Assembly: GCA_905221085.1 (NCBI GenBank)
Contig: CAJNBT010000009.1
Coordinates: forward strand, 1 to 64,000
Source: a bacterium
GTDB taxonomy: Bacteria > Bacillota > Bacilli > Lactobacillales > Streptococcaceae
Direction of reading: 5' to 3'
Length of the DNA: 64,000 nucleotides
Shown here: positions 9,601 to 18,408 of the stretch, piece after piece
How positions within the stretch are numbered: position 1 is the stretch's first letter
Layout of the letters: each line of letters opens with the position of its first letter
The notes under the pieces: model-generated
Databases searched by the model: none
Seen by the model: the letters and a program-made list of their open reading frames with translations, nothing else
What the model was told of the DNA's origin: nothing
Made by a program: the position numbers and the translations under genes

Positions 9601-10470
9601 GCGGCCATTTAGAAAGAAACCCTTATCCGCTTGCCAATCCATATAGCGGTAACCAAAAGTCTCCTCTTCTTCATCAACCAAAATGCCATTTTTGTAAAGG
9701 CGAGTCTTCAATTGGTAAAGATGAGGATGATCAATATCCCAAAGCAAGGGTTGAAAAATTGATATGGCTTGTTGGAAAGAATATTTGTCCCCAGACTCAA
9801 TCACTACAGAGTCTGTCGCCTGCCAGTCTGACAGTTGTTGTCCATCATACCAGATACTCTGCTCCAAATACACCGACACGGATTGAGGCCCATCATTTGA
9901 AACCTTACTTTCAAGCTGGGTTTCCACCCAAGATTGCCTTTGCTCCTTAAGCTTAGGACTTTTTATCGTAATCCCATACAAATCTAGATGAACTGCATCT
10001 GTAATCAACAATTTTACTTCTCGGTAGATACCACTACCCGAATACCAACGACTGCTAGGTTGCTGATTTTCTACAAAAACCGCAAGATGGTTGGCCGTCC
10101 CATCGTTTCTTAGATAAGGCGTGATATCATAAGAAAAAGGTGTATAGCCATTGGGATAATAGCCCAGCACTTGCCCGTTGACATAGACTTGGGCATTCAT
10201 GTAAACCCCATCAAAGAACAAACGAACCAAAACAAGACTGGCATCTTCTTCCAAGTAAAACTGCGTCCGGTACCAGGCCTGACCCCCATTTAACTGACCA
10301 CCCTCATTTTGCGCTGGCGAATACTGGTCAAAATCATTGTAAATACTCCAGTCATGTGGCACTTGAATAGCCTGCCAATTTTCCCTATGAAAATCTGGCG
10401 CCAAGGCCTCTTCTTTCCCCACCTCTTGACTAAAAAACCAGTGATTTCGCAAAACTTCTTCTCTTCTCAT
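6694..10470 (-). CDS. GH2 beta-galactosidase with C-terminal Ig-like domains, cytoplasmic
   Basis: A 1258-residue GH2 enzyme. Domain order: sugar-binding N-terminal domain (about 5-160), GH2 Ig-like domain (160-275), TIM barrel (275-600) with acid/base E414 in WSLGNEV and nucleophile E495 in LLYGSET, a DUF4982-like segment (about 615-710), a GH2 C-terminal domain (715-835), two Big_4-like beta domains (about 930-1005 and 1010-1080), and a beta-rich C-terminus. The architecture recalls the catalytic part of the pneumococcal surface enzyme BgaA, but there is no signal peptide and no LPXTG anchor, so it should be cytoplasmic. It is the first gene of the operon with the fucosidase. A promoter with an overlapping cre site lies upstream, predicting glucose repression through CcpA. 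Confidence 0.9.
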   Translation of the reverse strand: MRREEVLRNHWFFSQEVGKEEALAPDFHRENWQAIQVPHDWSIYNDFDQYSPAQNEGGQLNGGQAWYRTQFYLEEDASLVLVRLFFDGVYMNAQVYVNGQVLGYYPNGYTPFSYDITPYLRNDGTANHLAVFVENQQPSSRWYSGSGIYREVKLLITDAVHLDLYGITIKSPKLKEQRQSWVETQLESKVSNDGPQSVSVYLEQSIWYDGQQLSDWQATDSVVIESGDKYSFQQAISIFQPLLWDIDHPHLYQLKTRLYKNGILVDEEEETFGYRYMDWQADKGFFLNGRWLKIHGVCLHHDYGALGAVENRSAAERRLRQMKEMGVNAIRITHNPASSILLDVAAKMGLLIQEEAFDTWYGGKKEYDYGRFFEEEATHPEAKAGDFWSDYDLRTMIDRGKNNPAIFMWSLGNEVSEANGDAHSLKTIKRLLERVKEVDDSRFVTMGMDQFRFGDGSGGHEKIADLLDVVGLNYSEDNIDAIRKRHPKWLLYGSETSSATRTRDSYFRPDKEWVGDSRRVRNFEQSDYGNDRVPWGKTATASWIADRNRLDYAGQFIWTGVDYIGEPTPWHNQNDTPVKSSYFGIVDTAGIPKNDYYLYQSQWVDVNQHPMVHILPHWNWEIHKSYQQVVDKYGDIPVRVYSNAGSVELFLNGKSQGRKTFQEKWTSDGRKYQEGENSDQLYLEWRLPYQPGELSAVAYDRQGQIVAEDRVVTAGKPAQIGLHAEKTQLEPDGQDLLYLYFDVLDQAGNWVPTASNQLHFKIEGPARIVGVDNGRQASRERYKAQKNGRFKRKAFHGRGVLLVQSLEQAGLVRVKASARGLEPANFDILVGEALATQPVKNQRLFEIRVDKQAGLQEGDSPAIGLYPQTVDNPVNKVGNSEVIWETSGSAHAIIKQGILHCLSAGDLVISSIYQGKTYQTHLQVEANTSLGQAVSVRPLRLYTAKGTYPQLPSSVLVDYESGSAKRVKVVWEEIHEEDLESFHEFTVSGQLEGLDLKASAQVCVQGICAIEPERVWTLVKEVPHLPDRVKLVLSDGRRDTAKVTWDELNPQVYAQVGECVLIGQVAGCELPATVTIHVTDASVDGEVISNQWTGSNLPLVFASHSEPNHPASYLNDKVIARKKSTANTWIAKSEQASVGLLFGDAGILKPRFVDNVTLYYVENQEYVAAEPSFIDYYIGNEPALPRTPNHLDKDSLLKQEENWRPVSAIRKVSSDKDEELRFEFDKVETYALRLRFENLVNPLALTELQVHAKKVKKM

Positions 10471-10505
10471 ACAGGCATTCCTCTTTAAACAACTCGATTT
10501 ACTTG

Positions 10506-10534
10506 ACTATAGCACAAAACAAAAGCGCTTTCAA
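10506..10534 (-). promoter_or_regulatory. Promoter of the beta-galactosidase-fucosidase operon
   Basis: Minus strand: -35 TTGAAA (10529-10534), 17-base spacer, -10 TATAGT (10506-10511). The start codon is 35 bases downstream of the -10. Confidence 0.8.
10520..10533 (-). promoter_or_regulatory. cre site (CcpA operator) overlapping the -35
   Basis: TGAAAGCGCTTTTG on the minus strand fits the CcpA consensus WTGNAARCGNWWWCAW over nearly its whole length. Its overlap with the -35 predicts direct repression when glucose is present. Confidence 0.8.
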
Positions 10535-10615
10535 GACTTCCTCCATCACTCCCTAAATCCTCAGAAAAGATTCTATAATTTGTGGAGGAGAATTTAGTCC
10601 TCAAAGCTACAAGGG

Positions 10616-10647
10616 TAATACAAAAAGAGCCTGAAACCAAGCTCTTT
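10616..10647 (-). terminator. Terminator of the slipin gene
   Basis: Minus strand AAAGAGC ... GCTCTTTTTG, a 7-bp stem with a 10-base loop followed by T residues. Confidence 0.75.
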
Positions 10648-10653
10648 AGTCTA

Positions 10654-11553
10654 TTATTTCTTCTCAGCACGGAGGGCTGACAAGATTTGTGTACGGATAT
10701 CATCAACACCATTTGGCGTATTTGGTAAAAAGATAGTTTGATTGCCTTTTGCAGCAAAAGTGTTCAAGGTATCCAAATACTGGTTGGTCAAGAGGATGGA
10801 CATGATTTGTTCTTCTGTCATACCAACATTGGCTTCCTTGAGTTCGGTGATAGACTCTGCCAATCCATCCACAATAGCCTTACGTTGTTGGGCAATCCCC
10901 ACACCATGAAGGCGATCCTTTTCTGCTTCGGCTTCAGCTGCAGTGACAATTTTAATCTTGTCAGCTTCCGCCAATTCTTGCGCTGCGACCCGCTTACGTT
11001 GCGCCGCATTGATTTCATTCATGGATTGCTTAACTTCTGCATCTGGCTCAACCTTTGTAATCAAGGTTTTCACGATAATATAACCGTAAGTAGTCATTTC
11101 TTCTGCTACTTGGTGTTGAACCTCAAGGGCAATCTCGTCTTTTTTCTCAAACAATTCATCCAAGGTTAATTTGGGAACAGAAGAGCGAAGAGCGTCTTCG
11201 ATATAAGATTTAATCTGAGATTCTGGACGCATGAGTTTATAGTAGGCATCTGTCACGCTCTGCTCATTGACACGGTACTGGGTCGCCACATTCATCATAA
11301 CGAACACATTGTCCTTGGTCTTAGTCTCAACCACAATATCGCTTTGCAACAAGCGCAACTGAATCCGCGCTGCAATCGAGTCAATCCCAAAAGGCAAGCG
11401 AATGTGAATACCGCTATTGGCAACCTTTTGGTATTTCCCAAAGCGTTCAATAATCGCCACCGACTGCTGACGAACCACATAAACTGTACTCAGTGTGACT
11501 ATCACCAATAGGAGCACACAAACCACCACAAAAATCATCAAAAATGTTGCCAT
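10654..11553 (-). CDS. SPFH/band-7 (slipin) membrane protein
   Basis: A 299-residue stomatin/prohibitin-type protein. One N-terminal membrane segment (about residues 4-24) is followed by the band-7 domain (about 25-185, with VxxRQQSVAIIERFGKY) and a charged, Ala/Glu-rich coiled-coil (about 185-230, AEADKIKIVTAAEAEAEKDR). Such proteins assemble on the membrane and help organise microdomains or membrane-protein quality control; no specific role can be given here. I start at the ATG at 11553 because GGAGG sits 8 bases upstream; the in-frame ATG 15 bases earlier would place the ribosome site inside the gene. A monocistronic unit: it has its own extended -10 promoter (TGCTATAAT at 11585-11593) and terminator. 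Confidence 0.85.
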   Translation of the reverse strand: MATFLMIFVVVCVLLLVIVTLSTVYVVRQQSVAIIERFGKYQKVANSGIHIRLPFGIDSIAARIQLRLLQSDIVVETKTKDNVFVMMNVATQYRVNEQSVTDAYYKLMRPESQIKSYIEDALRSSVPKLTLDELFEKKDEIALEVQHQVAEEMTTYGYIIVKTLITKVEPDAEVKQSMNEINAAQRKRVAAQELAEADKIKIVTAAEAEAEKDRLHGVGIAQQRKAIVDGLAESITELKEANVGMTEEQIMSILLTNQYLDTLNTFAAKGNQTIFLPNTPNGVDDIRTQILSALRAEKK

Positions 11554-11584
11554 TATCGTGACCTCCATTATTATTTTTTCCTGT

Positions 11585-11593
11585 ATTATAGCA
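11585..11593 (-). promoter_or_regulatory. Extended -10 promoter of the slipin gene
   Basis: Minus strand TGCTATAAT, about 32 bases upstream of the chosen ATG. The -35 is poor, as is common with the TGn extension. Confidence 0.55.
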
Positions 11594-11735
11594 CATTTAA
11601 AGAAGGTTGTGCAGTTTTTACTGCGATTTTTCCTGAAATGTCAATAATTAGAGGTGAAACTACATTTCAAGTTAGTAATCGCTTTTTTCATTACATTAAC
11701 TTCTATAGAATCTACATCAATAGTCAGGGAATAAC

Positions 11736-11764
11736 TTGCCTTAACTTTTCCCTCGTGCTATACT
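11736..11764 (+). promoter_or_regulatory. Promoter of the lipoprotein phosphatase gene
   Basis: -35 TTGCCT (11736-11741), 17-base spacer, -10 TATACT (11759-11764) preceded by TGC, followed by a GGAG ribosome site ahead of the ATG at 11796. Confidence 0.75.
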
Positions 11765-11795
11765 AGTGATTGAAATTAATAATAGGAGATATTTC

Positions 11796-12653
11796 ATGAA
11801 AACAGCAAAAACTACTGTTACAATCCTTTCTGCACTTGCTTCTGTCGTCTTATTGGCTAGTTGTGCAACAAAGTCTACAGAAACACAGACAAACAATAAT
11901 AGCTCATCTGATAATCAAATTACAATGACATATGACCAACTACGGTCAAGAGAAAACACTATGTCAACCCTTTGGTACCAAAAATCAGCTGAAACTAAAG
12001 CTTTATACATACAGGGTTATAACGTTGCAACAAATCACCTAAAGGAATTGCTCAAAACAGAATCAGACAAACCTTACTCTATCGTTTTAGACTTGGATGA
12101 AACTGTCCTAGATAATAGCCCTTATCAAGTACAAAATGTCAAAGACGGTACAGCATTCACACCTGAAAATTGGGATGTTTGGGTTCAAAAAGCTGCAGCA
12201 AAAGCTGTCCCAGGTGCCAAGGATTTTCTTCAGTTTGCTGATCAAAACGGTGTCCAAATCTACTATATTTCTGACCGCTCAGCTAATCAAGTAGATGCTA
12301 CCGTTAAAAATCTTGAAAGTGAAGGAATTCCTGTTCAAGGACGTGATCATCTCATGTTCTTAGAAAGCGGTGTAAAATCCAAAGAAGGTCGTCGCCAAAA
12401 AGTTCAAGAAAAAACAAACCTTATCTTATTGTTTGGTGATAACCTCGTAGACTTTGCAGATTTTTCTAAGACTTCTGAATCTGACCGTGATAAACAACTT
12501 GAAGAATTGCAAAAAGAATTCGGTGAAAAATTCATCATCTTCCCAAATCCAATGTACGGATCATGGGAATCAGCTGTATACGGTGGTAACAAACTAGATG
12601 CTAAAGGTCAAGTAGAAGAACGCCAAAAAGCCTTGCAAGGTTTTGATAAATAA
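11796..12653 (+). CDS. Lipoprotein acid phosphatase, 5'-nucleotidase e(P4) family
   Basis: A 285-residue surface lipoprotein. The signal peptide ends in the lipobox LLASC (Cys23), so the mature protein would be anchored to the outer face of the membrane. The HAD-superfamily acid phosphatase domain follows, with the catalytic DLDETVLDN at 99-107 (nucleophile D99, D101) and a second acidic motif GDNLVDF. This is the class C / e(P4) family, which dephosphorylates nucleoside monophosphates and, in Haemophilus, NMN to nicotinamide riboside. That is notable because a nicotinamide riboside transporter and kinase (pnuC, nadR) lie 20 kb away; a link is inference. The start at 11796 is preferred over an upstream in-frame ATG because GGAG is 8 bases before it and the signal peptide then begins with MKTAK. 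Confidence 0.85.
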   Translation: MKTAKTTVTILSALASVVLLASCATKSTETQTNNNSSSDNQITMTYDQLRSRENTMSTLWYQKSAETKALYIQGYNVATNHLKELLKTESDKPYSIVLDLDETVLDNSPYQVQNVKDGTAFTPENWDVWVQKAAAKAVPGAKDFLQFADQNGVQIYYISDRSANQVDATVKNLESEGIPVQGRDHLMFLESGVKSKEGRRQKVQEKTNLILLFGDNLVDFADFSKTSESDRDKQLEELQKEFGEKFIIFPNPMYGSWESAVYGGNKLDAKGQVEERQKALQGFDK

Positions 12654-12700
12654 AACAAATAAGCTGATTCTACATAAAATTAGGCTAACTTACAATCTTC

Positions 12701-12754
12701 AAAAAGTGGGTAGGGAGGAATTCTGATAGTCAGAAAACTTTCCTATCCACTTTT
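12701..12754 (+). terminator. Terminator of the lipoprotein phosphatase gene
   Basis: Long hairpin AAAAGTGGGTAGG ... CCTATCCACTTTT with the T tract at the end of the second arm. Confidence 0.65.
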
Positions 12755-12839
12755 ATGATTGATATAACATCTGATACTATACGTTTTTTGATTTTAAAGA
12801 TTTTTTGCCTATCCCCTATATTTCAAAAATTAAGCAATC

Positions 12840-12867
12840 TTGATGATCTAAATTTGATGTGTATACT
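12840..12867 (+). promoter_or_regulatory. Promoter of the type I toxin mRNA
   Basis: -35 TTGATG (12840-12845), 16-base spacer, -10 TATACT (12862-12867). The predicted transcript starts near 12874 and has a structured leader of about 50 nt. Confidence 0.6.
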
Positions 12868-12922
12868 ATTTTTGTCATCAGTTACCGATTACGTTCCTTA
12901 CGGTTCGTGAGAGGAGGTGAAA

Positions 12923-12937
12923 CTAATGAGCCTTATC
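12923..12937 (+). repeat. Direct repeat a (toxin start region)
   Basis: CTAATGAGCCTTATC overlaps the toxin start codon. It differs at one position from the second copy at 13115-13129. In Fst-type loci such repeats let the antisense RNA pair with the toxin mRNA over its translation start. Confidence 0.75.
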
Positions 12938-13024
12938 ATAGAACTCGCTCTTACTATTATAGCGGATGTTATAGCAGGGATTGTCTTGTATTTCGTCTGC
13001 AGATGGCTAGATAGTAAGGACTAG
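12926..13024 (+). CDS. Fst/Ldr-family type I toxin, small membrane peptide
   Basis: A 32-residue peptide beginning MSLIIELAL. A hydrophobic helix (about residues 3-25, with ADVIAGIVLYF) is followed by a charged tail CRWLDSKD. The order 'hydrophobic ... IAGI ... WLD/WLN + charged tail' is the hallmark of the Fst/Ldr superfamily of type I toxins (compare E. coli LdrD ... VIAGILA...WLNKRK and Enterococcus Fst). A very strong ribosome site GAGGAGGTG lies 7 bases before the ATG. The start region CTAATGAGCCTTATC is repeated downstream at 13115-13129 inside a predicted convergent antisense RNA, the same arrangement as the pAD1 par locus. Such toxins insert in the membrane when the antisense RNA is lost. 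Function inferred from peptide and locus layout together. Confidence 0.75.
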   Translation: MSLIIELALTIIADVIAGIVLYFVCRWLDSKD

Positions 13025-13074
13025 ACCGAGTGACTAGCCTATCAACACCCGTTAAATCTCTAAGATACGTCAAA

Positions 13075-13108
13075 AAAGCCCTTAACTATGGCAGTAGTTA
13101 GGGGCTTT
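13075..13108. terminator. Bidirectional terminator shared by toxin mRNA and antisense RNA
   Basis: 14-bp stem AAAGCCCTTAACTA / TAGTTAGGGGCTTT (one G-T pair) with a 6-base loop. It has a T tract on the minus strand and AAA/TTT arms on both. Confidence 0.8.
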
Positions 13109-13114
13109 GGTGTT

Positions 13115-13129
13115 CTAATGAACCTTATC
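13115..13129 (+). repeat. Direct repeat b of the toxin-antitoxin locus
   Basis: CTAATGAACCTTATC, 14 of 15 bases identical to 12923-12937. It lies in the antisense RNA region and explains how that RNA can recognise the toxin start. Confidence 0.75.
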
Positions 13130-13139
13130 CATTAAAATC

Positions 13140-13168
13140 ATTCTAACATACAGGCCCAGATATTTCAA
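13140..13168 (-). promoter_or_regulatory. Promoter of the antisense RNA
   Basis: Minus strand -35 TTGAAA (13163-13168), exactly 17 bases, -10 TAGAAT (13140-13145) with a TGT extension. This is a stronger promoter than the toxin's, as expected for an antitoxin RNA. Confidence 0.75.
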
Positions 13169-13245
13169 GAGTTTTATTCATTTTTAAAGTTCTGAAAGGT
13201 CTATAATGAGGTTAGCAATCTAGTACCCAACCCAATCTAGTATCC

Positions 13246-13280
13246 AAAAAACCAACTGGCTCCTATGAACTAGTCGGTTT
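13246..13280 (-). terminator. Terminator of the adc operon
   Basis: Minus strand AACCGACT ... AGTTGGTT stem followed by TTTTTT, just after the adcA stop. Confidence 0.7.
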
Positions 13281-13284
13281 CTCA

Positions 13285-14790
13285 TCAATGCGACAACATT
13301 TCTTGGGCGATTTCTTGGCCAGATAGGTTATCTGGGTAGTAGGTTGGCCAGTTATCCATTTCTTCAAAGAGGGCTTCTTGGCTTGTGCCTCCAAAGAAGA
13401 TATGGAAATGTTCTGCCTTCACTGGGGCGATATTATGGTCACTAAACTGAACATACTTGAATTGTCCAGCATCAGCATCTGTCGCTTCAAAGAGGAAGCG
13501 CACACCACGATTGCCTTTCTTATAAGTCAAGATTTTCTTGCCAACATACTTGTAGGTGAATTTCTTACTTTGTTCACCTTGAACAAATTCCATAGTGTTA
13601 TCAGTAATATTAATCTTAGTCACATCTGTCTGATAGCCTTTTGTATAGTAGGCCTTGTACTCATCCTGGGTCATCTTACCAGTCAACTTAGCCTTGTAGT
13701 CAAAGACTTGATCAAACGTGCCATCTTCAAGGAAAGGATAAACTGATTGCCAGTTACCTGCATAGTCACTCAAAGTACGGTCCTTGACGTCTGCATCCTC
13801 AAAGTAACCATTTTGGACTGTCTTGGTATCCTCTGCCTTTTCAGGTTCGATTGCTGGGCCTTCTTGGTCCGTTGTTTGTTTCAGAGCCTTGAGGTTTTTC
13901 TCCATAACGGAAATGTAGTTTTCGCCAGCCTTGGTGTCCTCTTCTGTCAGACTTTCTAAAGGATTAAGGACATCTGTTTTGACACCTGCCTCTTTTGAAA
14001 GTGTGTTAGCAAGGGATTGTGAAGCATTTTCTTCAAAGTAGATATAGGCGATTTTATTTTTCTTGACGTACTCTGTCAATTCTGCCAAACGTGCAGCTGA
14101 TGGCTCTGCATCTGGAGAAAGTCCTGAGATAGCGACTTGTTTGAGCCCATAGTCTAAAGCGAGATAGTTAAAGGCTGCGTGTTGCGTTACAAAGCTCTTT
14201 TGTTTGGCTTGAGACAAGCCTTCTGCATAAGCCTTATCCAAGGCTTGCAATTTTTCGATATAGGCAGTTGCATTCTTCTCAAAGGTCTCTTTTTTATCAG
14301 GATAGGCTGCTGACAAGCTATCACGGATGTGCTCTACTAGTTTAATGGCACGAACCGGTGATAACCAAACATGGGGATCGTACTCATGGTGATGGCCTTC
14401 TTCTCCATGGTCATGGTCTCCCTCTTCTTCCTCACCACCTGGCAAAAGCAACATATCGCCTGTCACCTTGATGGTTTTGACCTTTTTCTTATCCAAAGTA
14501 TCTAGCAATTTAGGTACCCATGTTTCCATGTTTTCATTTTCATAAACGAAGGTATCTGCGTCTTGGATTTTGGCAACTGCCTTGGCAGAGGGTTCGTATT
14601 CATGGGGTTCTGTACCAGCACCGATTAGGAGTTCTACATTAGCCGTATCTCCTACGACTTGCTTAGTAAATTCATAGACAGGGTAAAAGGTTGTCACGAT
14701 ATTGAGTTTACCATCCACCTGCTTTTGATTAGAACAAGCCACTAAAAACAAAGCACATAGACTGGCTAGCAATAAGCTAATTTTTTTCAC
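13285..14790 (-). CDS. adcA: Zinc-binding lipoprotein AdcA with C-terminal ZinT domain
   Basis: A 501-residue solute-binding lipoprotein of the AdcABC zinc importer. The signal peptide ends in LVAC (Cys19). The N-terminal half is a cluster A-I metal-binding domain (about 28-310) with a flexible His/Glu-rich loop at 119-140 (HDHGEEGHHHEYDPH) that helps catch zinc. From about residue 325 comes a fused ZinT domain, with the late His motif EHFHIFFGG. This two-domain form is typical of streptococcal AdcA. It is the last gene of adcR-adcC-adcB-adcA, 9 bases after adcB, and is followed by a terminator. Repression by Zn-AdcR is predicted from the operator in front of adcR. Confidence 0.95.
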   Translation of the reverse strand: MKKISLLLASLCALFLVACSNQKQVDGKLNIVTTFYPVYEFTKQVVGDTANVELLIGAGTEPHEYEPSAKAVAKIQDADTFVYENENMETWVPKLLDTLDKKKVKTIKVTGDMLLLPGGEEEEGDHDHGEEGHHHEYDPHVWLSPVRAIKLVEHIRDSLSAAYPDKKETFEKNATAYIEKLQALDKAYAEGLSQAKQKSFVTQHAAFNYLALDYGLKQVAISGLSPDAEPSAARLAELTEYVKKNKIAYIYFEENASQSLANTLSKEAGVKTDVLNPLESLTEEDTKAGENYISVMEKNLKALKQTTDQEGPAIEPEKAEDTKTVQNGYFEDADVKDRTLSDYAGNWQSVYPFLEDGTFDQVFDYKAKLTGKMTQDEYKAYYTKGYQTDVTKINITDNTMEFVQGEQSKKFTYKYVGKKILTYKKGNRGVRFLFEATDADAGQFKYVQFSDHNIAPVKAEHFHIFFGGTSQEALFEEMDNWPTYYPDNLSGQEIAQEMLSH

Positions 14791-14799
14791 GTTCGTCTC

Positions 14800-15606
14800 C
14801 TATTTGATAAAACGTCTTACTAAACTAATGAGTAAAAAGACAGTTACAAAAATAATGGTAATACTTGCACTTGCAGGTGTTTCTGCATAGTAGGAAATGT
14901 AGAGTCCTGCCACCATTCCCAAAAATCCAATAGCACTGGCAAGCAGCATAACCGATTTAAAGTTTTTACCCAGACGCAGAGCAATACTAGCTGGCAAGAC
15001 CATAATGGTCGATACCAGAAGAGCTCCTGCAGCTGGAATCATAAGAGCAATGGCCACCCCCGTCACCATGTTAAAAAGAATAGACATGGTACGAACGGGC
15101 AGACCATCCACAAAAGCCGTATCCTCATCAAAAGTCAAGATATACATAGGACGAAGGAAGAGGAAGGTCAAAATCAAAACAACCGCCGCAATGACAAAGA
15201 GGGAAATGACCTGCTCCTCACTAATAGTCACAATCGAACCAAAAAGATACTGGTCCAAACTCATAGAACTAGAGCTTTTACCCTTGCTCATGACAATCAG
15301 AGAAACAGCCAGACCCGTTGACATGAGGATAGCTGTCCCAATTTCCATAAAGCTCTTGTAAACCGTACGGAGATACTCCAAAAAGACCGCCGCAATCAAG
15401 ACAATAGCAATAGTGGAAATAGTCGGAGAAATCCCCAGAACCAGACCAAAGGCTACACCTGAAAGCGAGACGTGGCTGAGGGTATCACTCATCAAACTCT
15501 GACGACGCAAGATAAGAAAGGTTCCAAGAACTGGCGAGAAAAGACTCATGGCAATAACGGCCAGAAAGGCACGCTGCATAAAGTCATAAGATAATAAACT
15601 AAGCAT
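14800..15606 (-). CDS. adcB: Zinc ABC transporter permease AdcB
   Basis: A 268-residue hydrophobic ABC-3 family permease with about 8 membrane segments; it forms the channel of the zinc importer with AdcA and AdcC. The segment [16 protein letters not shown] (about 45-60) is the conserved family motif contacting the ATPase. I use the ATG at 15606, not the upstream in-frame ATG, because AGGAGG stands 7 bases before it. The gene then overlaps the end of adcC by 8 bases (ATGCTTAG), a sign of translational coupling. Confidence 0.93.
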   Translation of the reverse strand: MLSLLSYDFMQRAFLAVIAMSLFSPVLGTFLILRRQSLMSDTLSHVSLSGVAFGLVLGISPTISTIAIVLIAAVFLEYLRTVYKSFMEIGTAILMSTGLAVSLIVMSKGKSSSSMSLDQYLFGSIVTISEEQVISLFVIAAVVLILTFLFLRPMYILTFDEDTAFVDGLPVRTMSILFNMVTGVAIALMIPAAGALLVSTIMVLPASIALRLGKNFKSVMLLASAIGFLGMVAGLYISYYAETPASASITIIFVTVFLLISLVRRFIK

Positions 15607-16303
15607 GGCCCACCTCCTGGTCATTCTCATGAACGTTGAAACAACGCCATGGCGAGTCTTGGTTACGGACTAGATGAATATTGCGATCCGCATAATCCTT
15701 AACCTCCTCAGGGTCATGAGTAATCATCAAAACAGCCTTGCCGTGATGATGGGCGCTGTGGTGCATGAGTTCGTAAAATTCATTTTTACTTCCTGCATCC
15801 ATCCCCGTTGTCGGCTCATCTAGGATAAACACATCTGGATCAGAAGCAAACATACGCGCAATCACCGCTCGCTGCTTTTGTCCCCCAGAGAGAGAACCCA
15901 AGCGTTTGTCTCGGTGTTCCCACATACCAACTGAATCTAAACTGGCCTTGATATGCTCCTCATCATGAGCATTCAAGCGACGGAACCATCCCTTTCGCGG
16001 ATAGCGACCCGACTTGACAAATTCATAAACCGTACTTGGAAAACCTGCATTAAAACTGGCAATCTGTTGAGGAAGGTAGGCTATTCTCAATTTCTTACCC
16101 TGCGTATTTGTCTTTGAAATAGTCACCTTGCCAATGCGTGGTTGGAGGATACCAAGACTAGCCTTGATCAGTGTCGTCTTAGCTGCCCCATTTTCCCCAG
16201 TCAAGGTAACAAATTCCCCACTATCAACACTATAATTGATATGTTCAAGAACAGGCTCCTTATCATAATAGAAGGACAAATCCTCTACCGTAATATATCT
16301 CAT
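15599..16303 (-). CDS. adcC: Zinc ABC transporter ATPase AdcC
   Basis: A 234-residue ATP-binding subunit of the zinc importer. The Walker A is GENGAAKTT (36-44), where the usual GK pair reads AK; the rest is standard: signature LSGGQKQR (138-145), Walker B VFILDEP (158-164), and the switch His in MITHD. The C-terminus ends in a His/Cys-containing tail ([14 protein letters not shown]). The stop of adcR and the start of adcC share a base (TAATG), and the adcC end overlaps adcB. The altered Walker A residue should still allow nucleotide binding, as the lysine is kept. Confidence 0.93.
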   Translation of the reverse strand: MRYITVEDLSFYYDKEPVLEHINYSVDSGEFVTLTGENGAAKTTLIKASLGILQPRIGKVTISKTNTQGKKLRIAYLPQQIASFNAGFPSTVYEFVKSGRYPRKGWFRRLNAHDEEHIKASLDSVGMWEHRDKRLGSLSGGQKQRAVIARMFASDPDVFILDEPTTGMDAGSKNEFYELMHHSAHHHGKAVLMITHDPEEVKDYADRNIHLVRNQDSPWRCFNVHENDQEVGHA

Positions 16304-16743
16304 TATTTGATTTCTCCTACTAAAGCAGTCAAAAACCGCTGGATCACTTTTTGTTCATTTGGAGTAAACTGAGTCGCCACTTGTTCATAGGTTAAAAGCG
16401 TATGCTCATGGTGATGGTGGTGCTCCTCAGCAATTGGACGAGCCAAATCAGTCAACTGATAAAAAATCACACGCGCATCTTTCGGATCTTTAGACGTTTC
16501 CAACATTCCTTCCTTGACCAAAGACTTAATGGCCTTGGTAACTGCCGCCTGACTGACATTGAGACGACGAGCCAACTCTGAATTAGTTAAAGATTCCTCC
16601 GATAAGAGCATGAGGATATGCTCCTGGGTATTGGTCAGAGCTACCTCGCTAGTACAATGACCTATTAGGATTTCATGTTGGTTTTCCGCCTGTAAAATCA
16701 CCTCATTCAAAAAGCCATCGATATCCTTCGCTAGCTGTCTCAT
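16303..16743 (-). CDS. adcR: Zinc-responsive MarR-family repressor AdcR
   Basis: A 146-residue MarR-type regulator. The winged helix-turn-helix lies at about 45-95 ([24 protein letters not shown]). The metal-binding region has a conspicuous run EEHHHHHEH near residue 110, in line with zinc sensing by AdcR. It is the first gene of the zinc uptake operon; an AdcR box overlaps its promoter, so it should repress itself and adcCBA when zinc is ample. GGAG lies just before the ATG. Confidence 0.94.
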   Translation of the reverse strand: MRQLAKDIDGFLNEVILQAENQHEILIGHCTSEVALTNTQEHILMLLSEESLTNSELARRLNVSQAAVTKAIKSLVKEGMLETSKDPKDARVIFYQLTDLARPIAEEHHHHHEHTLLTYEQVATQFTPNEQKVIQRFLTALVGEIK

Positions 16744-16805
16744 ATCTGACTCCTTTCCTTTTGGACTTCTCTTTTTAAGAGAAAATACTATTCTTTGAAG
16801 AATTA

Positions 16806-16817
16806 TTTACTGGTTAA
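16806..16817 (-). promoter_or_regulatory. AdcR operator
   Basis: Minus strand TTAACCAGTAAA matches the AdcR consensus TTAACYRGTTAA at 11 of 12 bases and directly abuts the -10 element. Confidence 0.75.
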
Positions 16818-16844
16818 TTATATCACAACCAAAAAAAGAGTCAA
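16817..16844 (-). promoter_or_regulatory. Promoter of adcRCBA
   Basis: Minus strand -35 TTGACT (16839-16844), 16-base spacer, -10 TATAAT (16817-16822). Confidence 0.8.
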
Positions 16845-16894
16845 GAAAAAACGTGAAAATAGGCTTCATTCTTGAACTCTTCTATAATTATGAT

Positions 16895-18398
<1,504 letters not shown>

Positions 18399-18408
18399 TT
18401 ATTTCCTT

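Larger units (their letters stand above)
13072..13133 (-). ncRNA. Predicted antisense antitoxin RNA (RNA II-like)
   Basis: Predicted transcript of about 62 nt, running opposite to the toxin mRNA from its own promoter (13140-13168). It contains the complement of the direct repeat at 13115-13129 and ends in the shared hairpin 13075-13108, followed on this strand by TTTTTT. Size, convergent layout and repeat pairing match RNA II of the Enterococcus par/Fst system. The start point is inferred from the -10 position. Confidence 0.7.

Noticed and set aside
13201..13250. Short repeated phrase AATCTAGTAYCC near the adcA terminator
   Set aside because: Only two copies over 25 bases with no clear link to a known element; probably incidental.
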